Source of the DNA: Anaerolineae bacterium
GTDB taxonomy: Bacteria > Chloroflexota > Anaerolineae > Anaerolineales > Villigracilaceae
Reading direction: 5' to 3'
DNA: 16,412 nt
NCBI GenBank assembly: GCA_017303735.1
Contig: JAFLCF010000099.1
Span: 1 to 16,412 of the forward strand
Part shown: positions 1-6,766 of the stretch, piece by piece
Layout of the letters: each line of letters begins with the position of its first letter
Position numbering within the stretch: position 1 is the stretch's first letter
Translations under genes and position numbers: made by a program
Notes under the pieces: model-generated
The model's database searches: none
What the model saw: only the letters and a program-made list of their open reading frames with translations
What the model was told of the DNA's origin: nothing

Positions 1-117
1 CACTTTTCCGCTATTCGCGGTGAAGGCTTCAAGAACCTGCAGGAAGGCCAGAAGGTGGAATTCACCATCGAGAAGGGCCCCAAAGGTTTGCAAGCCGCGG
101 ATGTTGTGGTTCTCTAA
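1..117 (+). CDS. Cold-shock protein (CspA family), 3' end only
   Basis: The window opens inside this gene. The last 38 codons read in frame 1 and end with TAA at 115-117. They include [13 protein letters not shown], then [21 protein letters not shown], which match the second half of CspA-type OB-fold proteins: the HFSAI strand is the RNP2-like nucleic-acid-binding motif and the AADV end is typical. Family members are about 66-70 residues long and bind single-stranded RNA and DNA as RNA chaperones in the cytoplasm. The start and the promoter lie outside the window. A strong terminator follows 29 bp downstream, so the gene is probably the last or only gene of its transcript. The family call is secure; which paralogue it is cannot be decided. 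Confidence 0.93.
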   Translation, partial: HFSAIRGEGFKNLQEGQKVEFTIEKGPKGLQAADVVVL

Positions 118-145
118 TTTCGTAAGTAATTAATTGAACCTAATG

Positions 146-178
146 AAAGAGCCTCGTCGTGAGACGGGGCTCTTTTTT
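146..178 (+). terminator. Rho-independent terminator of the cold-shock gene
   Basis: The sequence AAGAGCC-TCGTC-GTGA-GACGG-GGCTCTT forms a 12-bp stem (147-174, one G-T wobble) with a GTGA loop. It runs into six T residues that begin inside the stem. It lies directly downstream of the stop at 117 and fits an intrinsic terminator. Confidence 0.92.
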
Positions 179-195
179 GTTACCTTATTGACCTT

Positions 196-218
196 CCTCC
201 ATTTTGAAAAAATGGGGG
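196..218. terminator. Hairpin after the dihydroorotate-dehydrogenase-like gene
   Basis: CCTCCATTT (196-204) can pair with AAATGGGGG (210-218) around a 5-nt loop, with one T-G wobble. It lies just past the stop of the minus-strand gene that ends at 223. No good T tract follows on the minus strand, so termination is only possible. The G-rich flank that supplies the stop codon and the Pro-rich tail of the gene looks like part of an interspersed repeat. Confidence 0.4.
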
Positions 219-222
219 AGGG

Positions 223-975
223 CTAGGGAGGGGGCGCTTCTTTCGGGACCCAAAGCTGGGCATCTGTTTCGACAGCCATTGCCCCCGCCTTGAGCATCGA
301 CTCCACATCTGCGGCAGACCAGACCCCGCCAGACCCGATGATGGGGATTCCACTCATCACCGCCGAGCGGACCACATCCAACGCACGCGGAAAGAGAGAT
401 TGCCCATATATTCGCCCGGTAACCAGTTTGCCGGCTTTGTCATACATTGCTCCGCGCGGTGAGGCAATGCTGATGGCGTTTGCGCCGCCATCTACGAGTT
501 TGCGCCCGAGTGTGAGCACCTGTTCGTGGGGAAGCGCAAAAATTAACGGAACTTCTCCCAAACACATTTCCAAGTTCATCAAGATAATGTCATCGGATAA
601 TAATGGTGCAAAGCCGAGTTGAACCGCCATCACGTTTTCGACATTTTCCAACTCACGCACCATGCGTTGAGTTTCTTCCGGTCTATCCGCCATCAAGTGG
701 ACGATGATAGGCAGGTCGGCGCGATTCCATTTGGCGGAATATTTTTTCAATGCGCCATTCAGCCCGGGGTTCGGCAAGCCGGTGTGGAGGAGGAATCCGC
801 CTGGGAATTCGACCAAAGCCGGATGGGTAGTCGGCAGGCGCGGGCGCAGAGAGATCGGATTCGTCACGAACGCGCCGAAAGAATCCAAAGGAATCCCATT
901 ACGGGGGTCGGGCGTGAATCCCAAGGATCCCGCCGCGTTGATGAGAGGTTTGCTAAAATACAAATCGCGTTTCAT
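223..975 (-). CDS. Dihydroorotate-dehydrogenase-like FMN TIM-barrel protein
   Basis: The predicted protein has 250 residues from ATG at 975, beginning MKRDLYFSKPLINAAGSLGF. The N-terminal PLINAAGSLGF resembles the first strand of class 1 dihydroorotate dehydrogenases (NPxxxASGxxG). Near the C-terminus, GIPIIGSGGVWSAADVESML followed by AGAMAVETDAQLW matches the FMN-phosphate-binding end of the barrel. The usual NxSCPN segment with the catalytic Cys or Ser is not visible; the corresponding region reads VMAVQLGFAPLLSDD. The protein is also shorter than ordinary PyrD (about 300-340 residues). An in-frame extension upstream to 1098 runs through an interspersed palindrome and is rejected. The enzyme is therefore a PyrD-like flavoprotein of uncertain reaction, divergent from the CoA-transferase gene. 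The last residues (APPP) are encoded by a G-rich repeat-like tract. Confidence 0.7.
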   Translation of the reverse strand: MKRDLYFSKPLINAAGSLGFTPDPRNGIPLDSFGAFVTNPISLRPRLPTTHPALVEFPGGFLLHTGLPNPGLNGALKKYSAKWNRADLPIIVHLMADRPEETQRMVRELENVENVMAVQLGFAPLLSDDIILMNLEMCLGEVPLIFALPHEQVLTLGRKLVDGGANAISIASPRGAMYDKAGKLVTGRIYGQSLFPRALDVVRSAVMSGIPIIGSGGVWSAADVESMLKAGAMAVETDAQLWVPKEAPPP

Positions 976-986
976 AGTTATCGTGT

Positions 987-1083
987 CGTCATTGCGAGGA
1001 GCGCTCTTGTCCTTTGCGACGAAGCAATCCCATAATTGGTGGTGAGATTGCTTCGGGCGAAGTACATCGCCCTCGCAATGACG
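987..1083. repeat. Palindromic interspersed element (CGTCATTGCGAGG type)
   Basis: Perfect 13-bp terminal inverted repeats, CGTCATTGCGAGG (987-999) and CCTCGCAATGACG (1071-1083), enclose a second perfect 10-bp pair, CGAAGCAATC (1020-1029) and GATTGCTTCG (1046-1055). The element is 97 bp long and has no coding capacity. It fills most of the gap between two divergent genes. Similar palindromes with a CGTCATTGCGAG edge and a GAAGCAATC core are widespread in unrelated bacterial genomes and behave like small non-autonomous mobile elements. Confidence 0.85.
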
Positions 1084-1096
1084 GATGGAGAGACAC

Positions 1097-2281
1097 ATGC
1101 AGCCCTTACAAAATATTCGCGTGCTCGACCTTAGCCGTGTGCTGGCTGGACCTTATTGTACGATGGTTCTCGGCGACTTGGGTGCTGAGGTCATCAAAGT
1201 GGAGCCGCCTGAAGGCGACGAGACTCGCGCTTGGGGTCCGCCGTTTGCGGGGGGAGAGAGTGCTTATTACTTGTGCGTGAATCGGAATAAGCGCGGCATA
1301 GTGGTAAATTTGAAAACAGAAGAGGGAAAAAATATCCTGCGTGACCTTGCCATGCAAAGCGACGTGTTGGTGGAGAACTTCCGCCCCGGCACATTGAAGA
1401 AGTTTGGTTTGGATTTTGAGGCATTGCACGAATTGAATCCGCGTTTGGTGTATTGCTCGATCTCCGGCTTCGGGCAGACGGGTCCGTTGAAAGATATGCC
1501 CGGCTACGATTTTATGATCCAAGCCATGGGCGGAATTATGAGCATCACCGGCGAACCGGATGGCGAGCCGATAAAAGTTGGCGTGGCAGTAGCGGACTTG
1601 TTCGCAGGGCAAAACGCAGTGATCTCCATTCTGGCGGCATTGCAAGCGCGGATGTTCACTGGCGAAGGTCAATATATTGATATTGCCTTGTTTGATTCTG
1701 AGTTGGGCTGGCTGGCAAATGTAGCCAGTAACTTTTTGATCTCGGGGAAAAACCCAAAGCGTTATGGCAATGCCCATGCCAATATCGTGCCGTATCAAAG
1801 TTTTCAAGCTACAGACGGTTGGTTGGTGGTGGCGGTCGGGAATGATAGACAGTTCGAATCTTTTTGCAAAGTGATTGGTAAACCTGAACTTTCGGCAGAT
1901 GAACGCTTTTCAACCAATTCAGCACGTGTGCAAAATCGCGAGGTTTTGATTCCATTGCTCAAGCCGATTTTCATGGAAAAGACAGTGGATGAATGGCTTT
2001 CACTCATCGGAGATCAATTCCCTTGCGGACCGATCAATACTTTTGAACAGGTTTTCTCCATGCCGCATGTGAAGGAAAGGGAAATGCTGGTGGAGATGAA
2101 GCATCCCACCATTGGGGCGTTGCCGCTGGTCGGCTCGCCGCTTAAGATGGGAGGTACACCTGTTTCTTATCGTCTTCCGCCTCCATTGATCGGTGAACAT
2201 ACAGAAGAAATTTTGACGAAGGTTCTTGGCTTAACTTCCGAGAAAGTCACAGAGTTACGAGAAAGCGGGTGCATTAAATAA
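1097..2281 (+). CDS. Class III (CaiB/BaiF family) acyl-CoA transferase
   Basis: The protein has 394 residues. It transfers coenzyme A between carboxylic acids through an aspartyl-CoA intermediate. The N-terminal LQNIRVLDLSRVLAGPYCTM, then LGAEVIKVEPP, NRNKRGIVVNLK and LVENFRPGTLKKFGL are the classic family III blocks. The nucleophile is Asp167 in GVAVADLFAG, and the GYDFMIQAMGGIMSITGEPDG segment is also typical. Length is normal (about 380-410). The start at 1097 is chosen because GGAG at 1087-1090 lies 6 nt upstream; the in-frame ATG at 1085 sits at the edge of the palindromic element. The acid substrates cannot be inferred. The next gene starts 18 bp downstream, so the two may be co-transcribed. 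Confidence 0.93.
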   Translation: MQPLQNIRVLDLSRVLAGPYCTMVLGDLGAEVIKVEPPEGDETRAWGPPFAGGESAYYLCVNRNKRGIVVNLKTEEGKNILRDLAMQSDVLVENFRPGTLKKFGLDFEALHELNPRLVYCSISGFGQTGPLKDMPGYDFMIQAMGGIMSITGEPDGEPIKVGVAVADLFAGQNAVISILAALQARMFTGEGQYIDIALFDSELGWLANVASNFLISGKNPKRYGNAHANIVPYQSFQATDGWLVVAVGNDRQFESFCKVIGKPELSADERFSTNSARVQNREVLIPLLKPIFMEKTVDEWLSLIGDQFPCGPINTFEQVFSMPHVKEREMLVEMKHPTIGALPLVGSPLKMGGTPVSYRLPPPLIGEHTEEILTKVLGLTSEKVTELRESGCIK

Positions 2282-2299
2282 TTTTATTGGAGTTCGAAT

Positions 2300-2812
2300 A
2301 TGGACATTATTTATTCCGCATCGGCACTAGGGGCTTTCTCAAACAGTTTGATCTATATCGGCTTTTTCTTCTTCCTTGGCTTGGGCGGACTTCTGCTCAA
2401 TTATCTTCCCAAAAGGAAGCGAAAAGAAAAATTTATCAAACGTCATTCGTTGGGCTGCCTCAGTATTTTGATATTATTTTTTGGAGTGACCACGACGATT
2501 GCTACATACAACACCTTTACAGGCGGTGATAAGACAGTGCATGTGCAAGTGTTGGAAAAAGAAGAAGTGACAAGGAAATGTAATAAAAGCTATTGCACCT
2601 ATTATGTGGTCGAAGCCACAGACGGTGCGAAGTTGTATCTGTTTGGGTTGGAAAAAGATACGTGGGAGAAGATGGAAGTGGAAGCCTGTTATCAGTTTAC
2701 TTATTATCCCCTCAAGCCTTTGCTGGCAGATTATTTACAAGAAGATAGTCAATATCCGAGCTTGTATGAAGCTACGGGATATATTACTTTGATAGGAAAG
2801 GTCGAATGCTGA
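2300..2812 (+). CDS. Small two-helix membrane protein of unknown function
   Basis: The protein has 170 residues and no recognised family. It shows two hydrophobic segments (about 17-36 and 50-69) separated by a very basic stretch, KRKRKEKFIKRH, which should stay in the cytoplasm. The C-terminal 100 residues are then predicted to lie outside the membrane and contain a CNKSYC pair (94-99) plus Cys130, which could form disulfides there. GGAG at 2289-2292 lies 7 nt before the ATG and supports the start. The gene is 18 bp behind the CoA-transferase and is followed by a very stable hairpin. Its base composition is slightly more AT-rich than the neighbours. Confidence 0.75.
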   Translation: MDIIYSASALGAFSNSLIYIGFFFFLGLGGLLLNYLPKRKRKEKFIKRHSLGCLSILILFFGVTTTIATYNTFTGGDKTVHVQVLEKEEVTRKCNKSYCTYYVVEATDGAKLYLFGLEKDTWEKMEVEACYQFTYYPLKPLLADYLQEDSQYPSLYEATGYITLIGKVEC

Positions 2813-2813
2813 A

Positions 2814-2846
2814 AAGAGACTGTCACTTCGAAAGTGACAGTCTCTT
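2814..2846. terminator. Long perfect hairpin between convergent genes (probable two-way terminator)
   Basis: AAGAGACTGTCACTT (2814-2828) and AAGTGACAGTCTCTT (2832-2846) form a perfect 15-bp stem with a CGA loop. It lies just after the stop at 2812 (plus) and just before the stop at 2849 (minus). Short T runs flank it on both strands, longest on the minus strand (CTCTTTT). It probably ends both convergent transcripts. Confidence 0.8.
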
Positions 2847-2848
2847 GG

Positions 2849-3451
2849 TTACTTGCCGAGAAGTTCATCGTACTTTCGGCGCACTTCGCGGATGTCCTCC
2901 CACATCAGCGACTTGGGAGAGCCAGGCTCGCGTGATTGATTACGCAATAAATAAGAAGGATGGAAGATGGGCATGAGCCAACGCCCGTCCAGTTCGGTCC
3001 ATTTGCCGCGCAGGGAGGTGATACCCGTCTTTTGCAGCACAGACTGACATGCCACATTCCCGGTCATCAAGACGATGAGCGGGTCGATCAAGCGGATGAT
3101 CTCGAAGACGAATGGACGATAAAACTCGATCTCTTTGTCATTGGGCTTGCGGAAGGACTTTCCATCGTCACCCGGTGGCATGCGGAAAACCGAGTTGGTG
3201 ATGTACACGTCATTCTCAGGGTCAAACTCTGCCGCTTGTAAAATTTTATCTAACAGTTGTCCGGCTGGTCCCACAAATGGCTTGCCCTTGATATTTTCCT
3301 GTGGTCCTGGTGCTTCACCCACGAGCAATATCTTTGCTTTCGGGTTGCCGCGGCTGATGACGATATTTGTGCCTGCATTCGCCAGCGGGTCATTGTTAAG
3401 TCCACGGATGGCGACAAGGACTTCATCGAGCGAGTTGTATGAAAGAGACAT
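2849..3451 (-). CDS. Family 4 uracil-DNA glycosylase homologue lacking Fe-S cysteines
   Basis: The protein has 200 residues, normal for family 4 uracil-DNA glycosylases, which remove uracil from DNA. The active-site segment GEAPGPQENIKGKPFVGPAG (45-64) and the HPSYLLR motif (His164) are both intact. Family 4 enzymes normally carry a [4Fe-4S] cluster held by four cysteines. At the aligned positions here stand Leu18 and Asp21 (in place of the N-terminal CxxC before PL), Arg90 (before MPPGD) and Tyr111 (before RPF). The only Cys in the protein, Cys135, is elsewhere. The cluster is therefore almost certainly absent. The start ATG at 3451 has GAGG 8 nt upstream. The gene is divergent from the deacylase gene. 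The fold and substrate class are secure; activity without the cluster is not. Confidence 0.9.
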   Translation of the reverse strand: MSLSYNSLDEVLVAIRGLNNDPLANAGTNIVISRGNPKAKILLVGEAPGPQENIKGKPFVGPAGQLLDKILQAAEFDPENDVYITNSVFRMPPGDDGKSFRKPNDKEIEFYRPFVFEIIRLIDPLIVLMTGNVACQSVLQKTGITSLRGKWTELDGRWLMPIFHPSYLLRNQSREPGSPKSLMWEDIREVRRKYDELLGK

Positions 3452-3619
3452 GATTCAAACCTCACTATGAGTGGATTGTGACTATTTTACGGTATTTTTC
3501 AAGAAGTCTCGCTTCTGACTCAGCCGATAATGGAAACTATCCCCAAACAGTTATTTTTACCGACGAAGGAACAGAATAAAATATACTACCCGTTGGTTAT
3601 GGCGGTTGGAGTTTCACTT

Positions 3620-4105
3620 ATGATCTCAACAGAACAAGCTTTTCTGGATTTAATGAAAGAACATTCCTTTGTATTCGAACGTTTGGTGCATCCTGCTGTT
3701 TTCACTTGCGCCGAAGCAGACGAGCATCACACGCACATTAAAGCGGTTAGTACCAAGAATCTTTTCTTGTGCGATAAAAAAGCCCGCCGCTTCTTTCTTG
3801 CAGTCACTGCCTGCGAAAAGACTGTGCGCTTGGATGAACTCACTGTTGTCTTGGGTGTGCCGCATCTCCGTTTTGCTTCCGAAGAAAATTTACAGCGTCT
3901 GCTCGGCGTGGCAGGCGGCTCCGTGACGATGATGGGGCTGCTCAATGATTCGGAACATGCCGTAGAACTATGGATCGACTCGGAAATATGGAAAGGGGAG
4001 ACCTTCCTCTGTCATCCGCTGGTCAATACAGCAACCCTCGTGCTGTCGAAAGCGGAGTTGGAACGGTTTCTCTCGCTTACCGGGCATACGCCAAAATTTT
4101 TTTGA
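3620..4105 (+). CDS. YbaK/ProX-type aminoacyl-tRNA deacylase
   Basis: The protein has 161 residues. This family hydrolyses mischarged tRNA in trans, for example Ala-tRNA(Pro) or Cys-tRNA(Pro). A helix-rich start (MISTEQAFLDLMKEH) leads to the core with VHPAVFTCAEADEH, HIKAVSTKNLFLCDKK (Lys46 is the likely conserved core lysine), LGVPHLRFASEENLQRLLGV, GGSVTMMGLLND and FLCHPLVNTATLVLS. These blocks, especially GSVT and HPLxNTATxxLS, match the PrdX/ProX branch. The start at 3620 is preferred because GGAG (3608-3611) sits 8 nt upstream; longer in-frame starts at 3530 and 3599 add residues outside the family length. It is a stand-alone editing protein with no obvious operon partner. Confidence 0.87.
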   Translation: MISTEQAFLDLMKEHSFVFERLVHPAVFTCAEADEHHTHIKAVSTKNLFLCDKKARRFFLAVTACEKTVRLDELTVVLGVPHLRFASEENLQRLLGVAGGSVTMMGLLNDSEHAVELWIDSEIWKGETFLCHPLVNTATLVLSKAELERFLSLTGHTPKFF

Positions 4106-4154
4106 AATGACCATAACTTGAAACAAGTGCCGGAATTGCGGGTGCTTGTTTTTA

Positions 4155-4184
4155 TTGACAAAAAACCTCCTCCTAAAGTATATT
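4155..4184 (+). promoter_or_regulatory. Sigma-70-type promoter of the nitrilase operon
   Basis: A perfect -35 hexamer TTGACA (4155-4160) is followed after 18 bp by TATATT (4179-4184). The predicted transcription start near 4191 lies inside the conserved operator. A perfect TATAAT at 4187-4192 is also present, but 26 bp from the -35 box. Confidence 0.72.
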
Positions 4185-4204
4185 GTTATAATGTTATAAC
4201 ATTT
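4184..4204 (+). promoter_or_regulatory. Operator copy 1, overlapping the nitrilase-operon promoter
   Basis: The site reads TGTTATAATGTTATAACA plus TTT. It contains a perfect 14-bp palindrome (4190-4203, centre GTTATAAC) preceded by a direct-repeat half site TGTTATAA. The same 21 bases occur in inverted orientation at 13602-13622. Its position over the -10 box and start region fits a repressor. The GT...AC arms recall sites bound by GntR-type regulators, but the regulator is not encoded here and its family is a guess. Confidence 0.75.
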
Positions 4205-4216
4205 AGCCTGTGGAGG

Positions 4217-5914
4217 ATGTCTTTGGCTGGTAAAACCAAAATTCGAGCGGCGGCGGTGCAGTTTGGCGTGGTGGCAGATGTCGCTGCAAACCTGCAAACC
4301 TGTCTGCGGATGATCGACGAAGCGGCGAAGCACAAGCCCGATGTGATGGTGCTGCCTGAATTTGTGAATCACATCGCCTGGTACAAGGACGCGGCTCATT
4401 GCTACGGGGTGGCTGTTTCGCTCGACGATGACTTTATCCAAGCGATTGGCAGTAAAGCCAAAGAGCATGGCTGCTATATCAAGATCAATGTCACGTTGAA
4501 GCGACCTGACCTCCCAGCAGGTGAAGATGGCATTGGCAAAGTATCAGGCACGAATGTGTTATTTGACCCAGCGGGGAATGTAGTGGGTTTGACCGACAAG
4601 CAGATTTTGATGGGCAATGAAAATAACTTCCTTGAGAAATCCACGACGATTGCGCCGATCCTTGAAACGGACTTGGGACAGGTGGGTATGTACGCCTGCA
4701 TGGACGGTGTCATTCCTGAGGTGGCGCGCGCCTTGGCGGTGAGACGTCCGCAGATGCTATTGAATAGTTTAAATTCGTTCGCGCATGATGAAGCGTCGTT
4801 GCATATCCCTGTGCGGGCGGCGGAGAATAAGGTCTTTGTTGTTGCGGCAAATAAGGTCGGGTCGCTGGTGCCTGAAGAGATGCGTGAATCGGTGGCTGCA
4901 CGACTCAAGATCGATCCAAGTTTTCTTGAAGGCGCGGGCGAGAGTCAGATCGTTGCACCCGATGGGACAGTGCTAGCCAAAGCGCCGATGAAAGGTGAAG
5001 CGGTGGTCTTTGCAGATATCGACCTGAGCGAAGCCGATAATAAACTTCGCCCTGATGGCACGGACATTTTGTCCACGCGCAGACCAGAGTTGTATGCTCC
5101 GCTTGGGGTCGAGTCAACGAGTGGGGGGAAAAAGCCTGGGGTTGAATCCATGCTTGCGGGGGTGGGGCAGGTTTCAGGTCAAGGAAAAGAAGCGGTTGAT
5201 TTCGCGTTGAAGATGATTGCGGAGGGGGAGAAGGCTGGAGTTAAGTTAATCGTTTTCCCAGAGTTATTCCACATAACGAGTTTAGAAAGCGCAGAAAAAG
5301 AATCGTTGGAGATGATTCGTGCTTTGCAATCTGTGATGAAAGATTGTTATGTGGTCACGTCGATTGTGGATGATGGGGCGCATGTGGGGGTGATGTTTGA
5401 TAAACGTGAAGTTGTGTCGCGACAAATGCAATTGCATAAGTCGGGCAGACATGCGTGGTCGAAGTTGGGCAATGAGGTGAATGTGTTCGATGCCGAGTGG
5501 GGGCGTGTGGCGATCGTGGTTGGCAATGATGCCATCTACCCTGAGACGTTTCGACTCGCGGCGTTGAAAGATGTCGAGGTCGTTGCGGTGCCAACGATGA
5601 TTTTGGAGAAGTGGGAAGTGGAGTTGGGTTTCAAAGAACGCGCGGCTGAAAATAGAATGAATGTGATCGTGGCGAGCAAGACCGATAGCGGCATTTATGC
5701 CATCACCGAAGATTTTACGTTGTGGACGGAGTGGAAGAACAGACCGTTCGATGGCAATATCAATTATCCCGTTGTGACGATGGTGAAAGATGGCTTGACC
5801 ATTGCGGAGATTCACCCCGCGGCTTGCGTGAATAAGATGGTTTCGCAAAAGACGGACGTGTTGAATGGCAGACCGTGGAAGTTGGCGGAGCCATTAGTAA
5901 GTAGTAAACGGTAA
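4217..5914 (+). CDS. Tandem nitrilase-superfamily amidohydrolase, second domain degenerate
   Basis: The protein has 565 residues and two carbon-nitrogen hydrolase domains, about twice the normal length. Domain 1 (about 7-290) has the full Glu-Lys-Cys triad: Glu48 in VLPEF, Lys128 in TDKQI and Cys161 in MYACMDGVIPE. Domain 2 (about 312-555) keeps Glu349 (FPELF) and Lys408 (LHKSG), but the Cys position is Gly436 in VVGNDAIYPE, so it should not be catalytic by the usual mechanism. Such enzymes hydrolyse amides, nitriles or N-carbamoyl groups. GGAGG (4212-4216) abuts the ATG at 4217, whereas TTG at 4223 has an ideal 6-nt gap, so the true start may be TTG two codons in. It is the first gene of the five-gene catabolic operon. 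The last codons run into a repeat that contains the stop. Confidence 0.88.
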   Translation: MSLAGKTKIRAAAVQFGVVADVAANLQTCLRMIDEAAKHKPDVMVLPEFVNHIAWYKDAAHCYGVAVSLDDDFIQAIGSKAKEHGCYIKINVTLKRPDLPAGEDGIGKVSGTNVLFDPAGNVVGLTDKQILMGNENNFLEKSTTIAPILETDLGQVGMYACMDGVIPEVARALAVRRPQMLLNSLNSFAHDEASLHIPVRAAENKVFVVAANKVGSLVPEEMRESVAARLKIDPSFLEGAGESQIVAPDGTVLAKAPMKGEAVVFADIDLSEADNKLRPDGTDILSTRRPELYAPLGVESTSGGKKPGVESMLAGVGQVSGQGKEAVDFALKMIAEGEKAGVKLIVFPELFHITSLESAEKESLEMIRALQSVMKDCYVVTSIVDDGAHVGVMFDKREVVSRQMQLHKSGRHAWSKLGNEVNVFDAEWGRVAIVVGNDAIYPETFRLAALKDVEVVAVPTMILEKWEVELGFKERAAENRMNVIVASKTDSGIYAITEDFTLWTEWKNRPFDGNINYPVVTMVKDGLTIAEIHPAACVNKMVSQKTDVLNGRPWKLAEPLVSSKR

Positions 5915-5963
5915 TTGGGGATTGAGGCAAGACTCAAGAACCAATTACCAATCACCAATTACC
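5910..5963. repeat. Inverted and direct repeat around the nitrilase stop codon
   Basis: GGTAATTGG (5910-5918), which includes the TAA stop, is complementary to CCAATTACC at 5941-5949 and again at 5955-5963. The gap to the next gene is thus mostly repeat. Simple sequence of this kind recurs as a small interspersed element in related-looking genomes (inference). Confidence 0.65.
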
Positions 5964-5977
5964 AAGAGGAGATAACC

Positions 5978-6766
5978 ATGAGCGGAGATACAGTTCAACA
6001 TTTGGCAGATGTGCTCGACTCGCGTAAACCTGTCGATAACACGGAGACATTCAACTATTTGTTGAATGTGCGCGAGCAGGCGTGGGAGATGGTGAATAAT
6101 GGCTTGAACCTGCGGCGGGATATGAAGTGCGCAGATATCGAGCAAATTCCCGATTTGCAGGGAAACGTGGTGGGGAATATGTTCACCTACACGGGCGACA
6201 AGATCGATTGGGTCATCCGTTCGTGGATCGGGAAACCAGAGACGGGTTTTACGAACATTCACCTCACTTGTTGGGTGAAGGATGAAATTGATGTGCCGCA
6301 TTTGGGTATGGCGTTGGGAACTGCGCCCGATGTCTTTTGTTATGTCGATTATCTGCCGCGCTACGAACCTGTCATCTCGCCAGAGCACCTTGACCAGTAT
6401 CATGAAGCGATGAATCAAAAATGGATCGAGTTGCGCCGCAACCCTGCGTATAAGACTTTCAATCCCGTTCATCTTTACACGCGCGGCACGCTTTCGCCAA
6501 TTGCGATCTGTGGTTTGCTTCCGTTCGCAGATTTCAAAGCGCATGTCGAGTCGGTGATGTTGGACTATGTCCGCAATTGGGTGGAGTTGGTGAAGAATGC
6601 CAAACCCGTCCCGCAGGAAAAACGTGCGGCGTTGAAGCAGCGGGATGAACTTGTCCGCAGAACGATTGTGGAGAAAGACCCTGCGAATGTTCTGGCAGAT
6701 CGTATGCTTGGTGTGCCGATGCGTGAACGTCTGGTGCGCATTTTGCACGCGGGCGAACGCGAGTAA
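5978..6766 (+). CDS. Red chlorophyll catabolite reductase-like protein (bilin reductase fold)
   Basis: The protein has 262 residues. From memory of plant RCCR the match is collinear: IDWVIRSWI (plant IDFVIGSWI), NIHLTCWVKDEIDVPHLGMA, VFCYVDYLPRYEPVISPEHL with DQYHE (plant LILDLPHRKDLVLNPDYLKEYYQ region), YTRGTLSPIA (plant VRSAFSPTA) and, near the C-terminus, QRDELVRR and DRMLGVP. RCCR belongs to the ferredoxin-dependent bilin reductases and reduces an open-chain tetrapyrrole. The Glu of the plant FVVEL segment, thought to act in catalysis, aligns with Ala here (GMALG), so the substrate probably differs. AGGAG (5967-5971) lies 6 nt before the ATG. No ferredoxin or photosynthesis gene is nearby. 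The family call is firm; the reaction is open. Confidence 0.8.
   Translation: MSGDTVQHLADVLDSRKPVDNTETFNYLLNVREQAWEMVNNGLNLRRDMKCADIEQIPDLQGNVVGNMFTYTGDKIDWVIRSWIGKPETGFTNIHLTCWVKDEIDVPHLGMALGTAPDVFCYVDYLPRYEPVISPEHLDQYHEAMNQKWIELRRNPAYKTFNPVHLYTRGTLSPIAICGLLPFADFKAHVESVMLDYVRNWVELVKNAKPVPQEKRAALKQRDELVRRTIVEKDPANVLADRMLGVPMRERLVRILHAGERE

Noticed and set aside
976..1098. N-terminal extension of the PyrD-like gene to a start at 1098
   Set aside because: The 41 extra codons run through a palindromic interspersed element and do not resemble the family; the ATG at 975 gives the usual beginning of the fold.
4187..4192. Perfect TATAAT as the -10 box of the nitrilase promoter
   Set aside because: It is 26 bp from TTGACA, too far; TATATT at 4179 has an acceptable 18-bp spacer. 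It is better explained as part of the operator.
4118..4216. Longer nitrilase start at 4118
   Set aside because: It lies upstream of the -35 box and the extra residues do not fit the fold.
5945..6748. Minus-strand open frame of 267 codons
   Set aside because: It is antisense to the RCCR-like gene and shows the same shadow composition.
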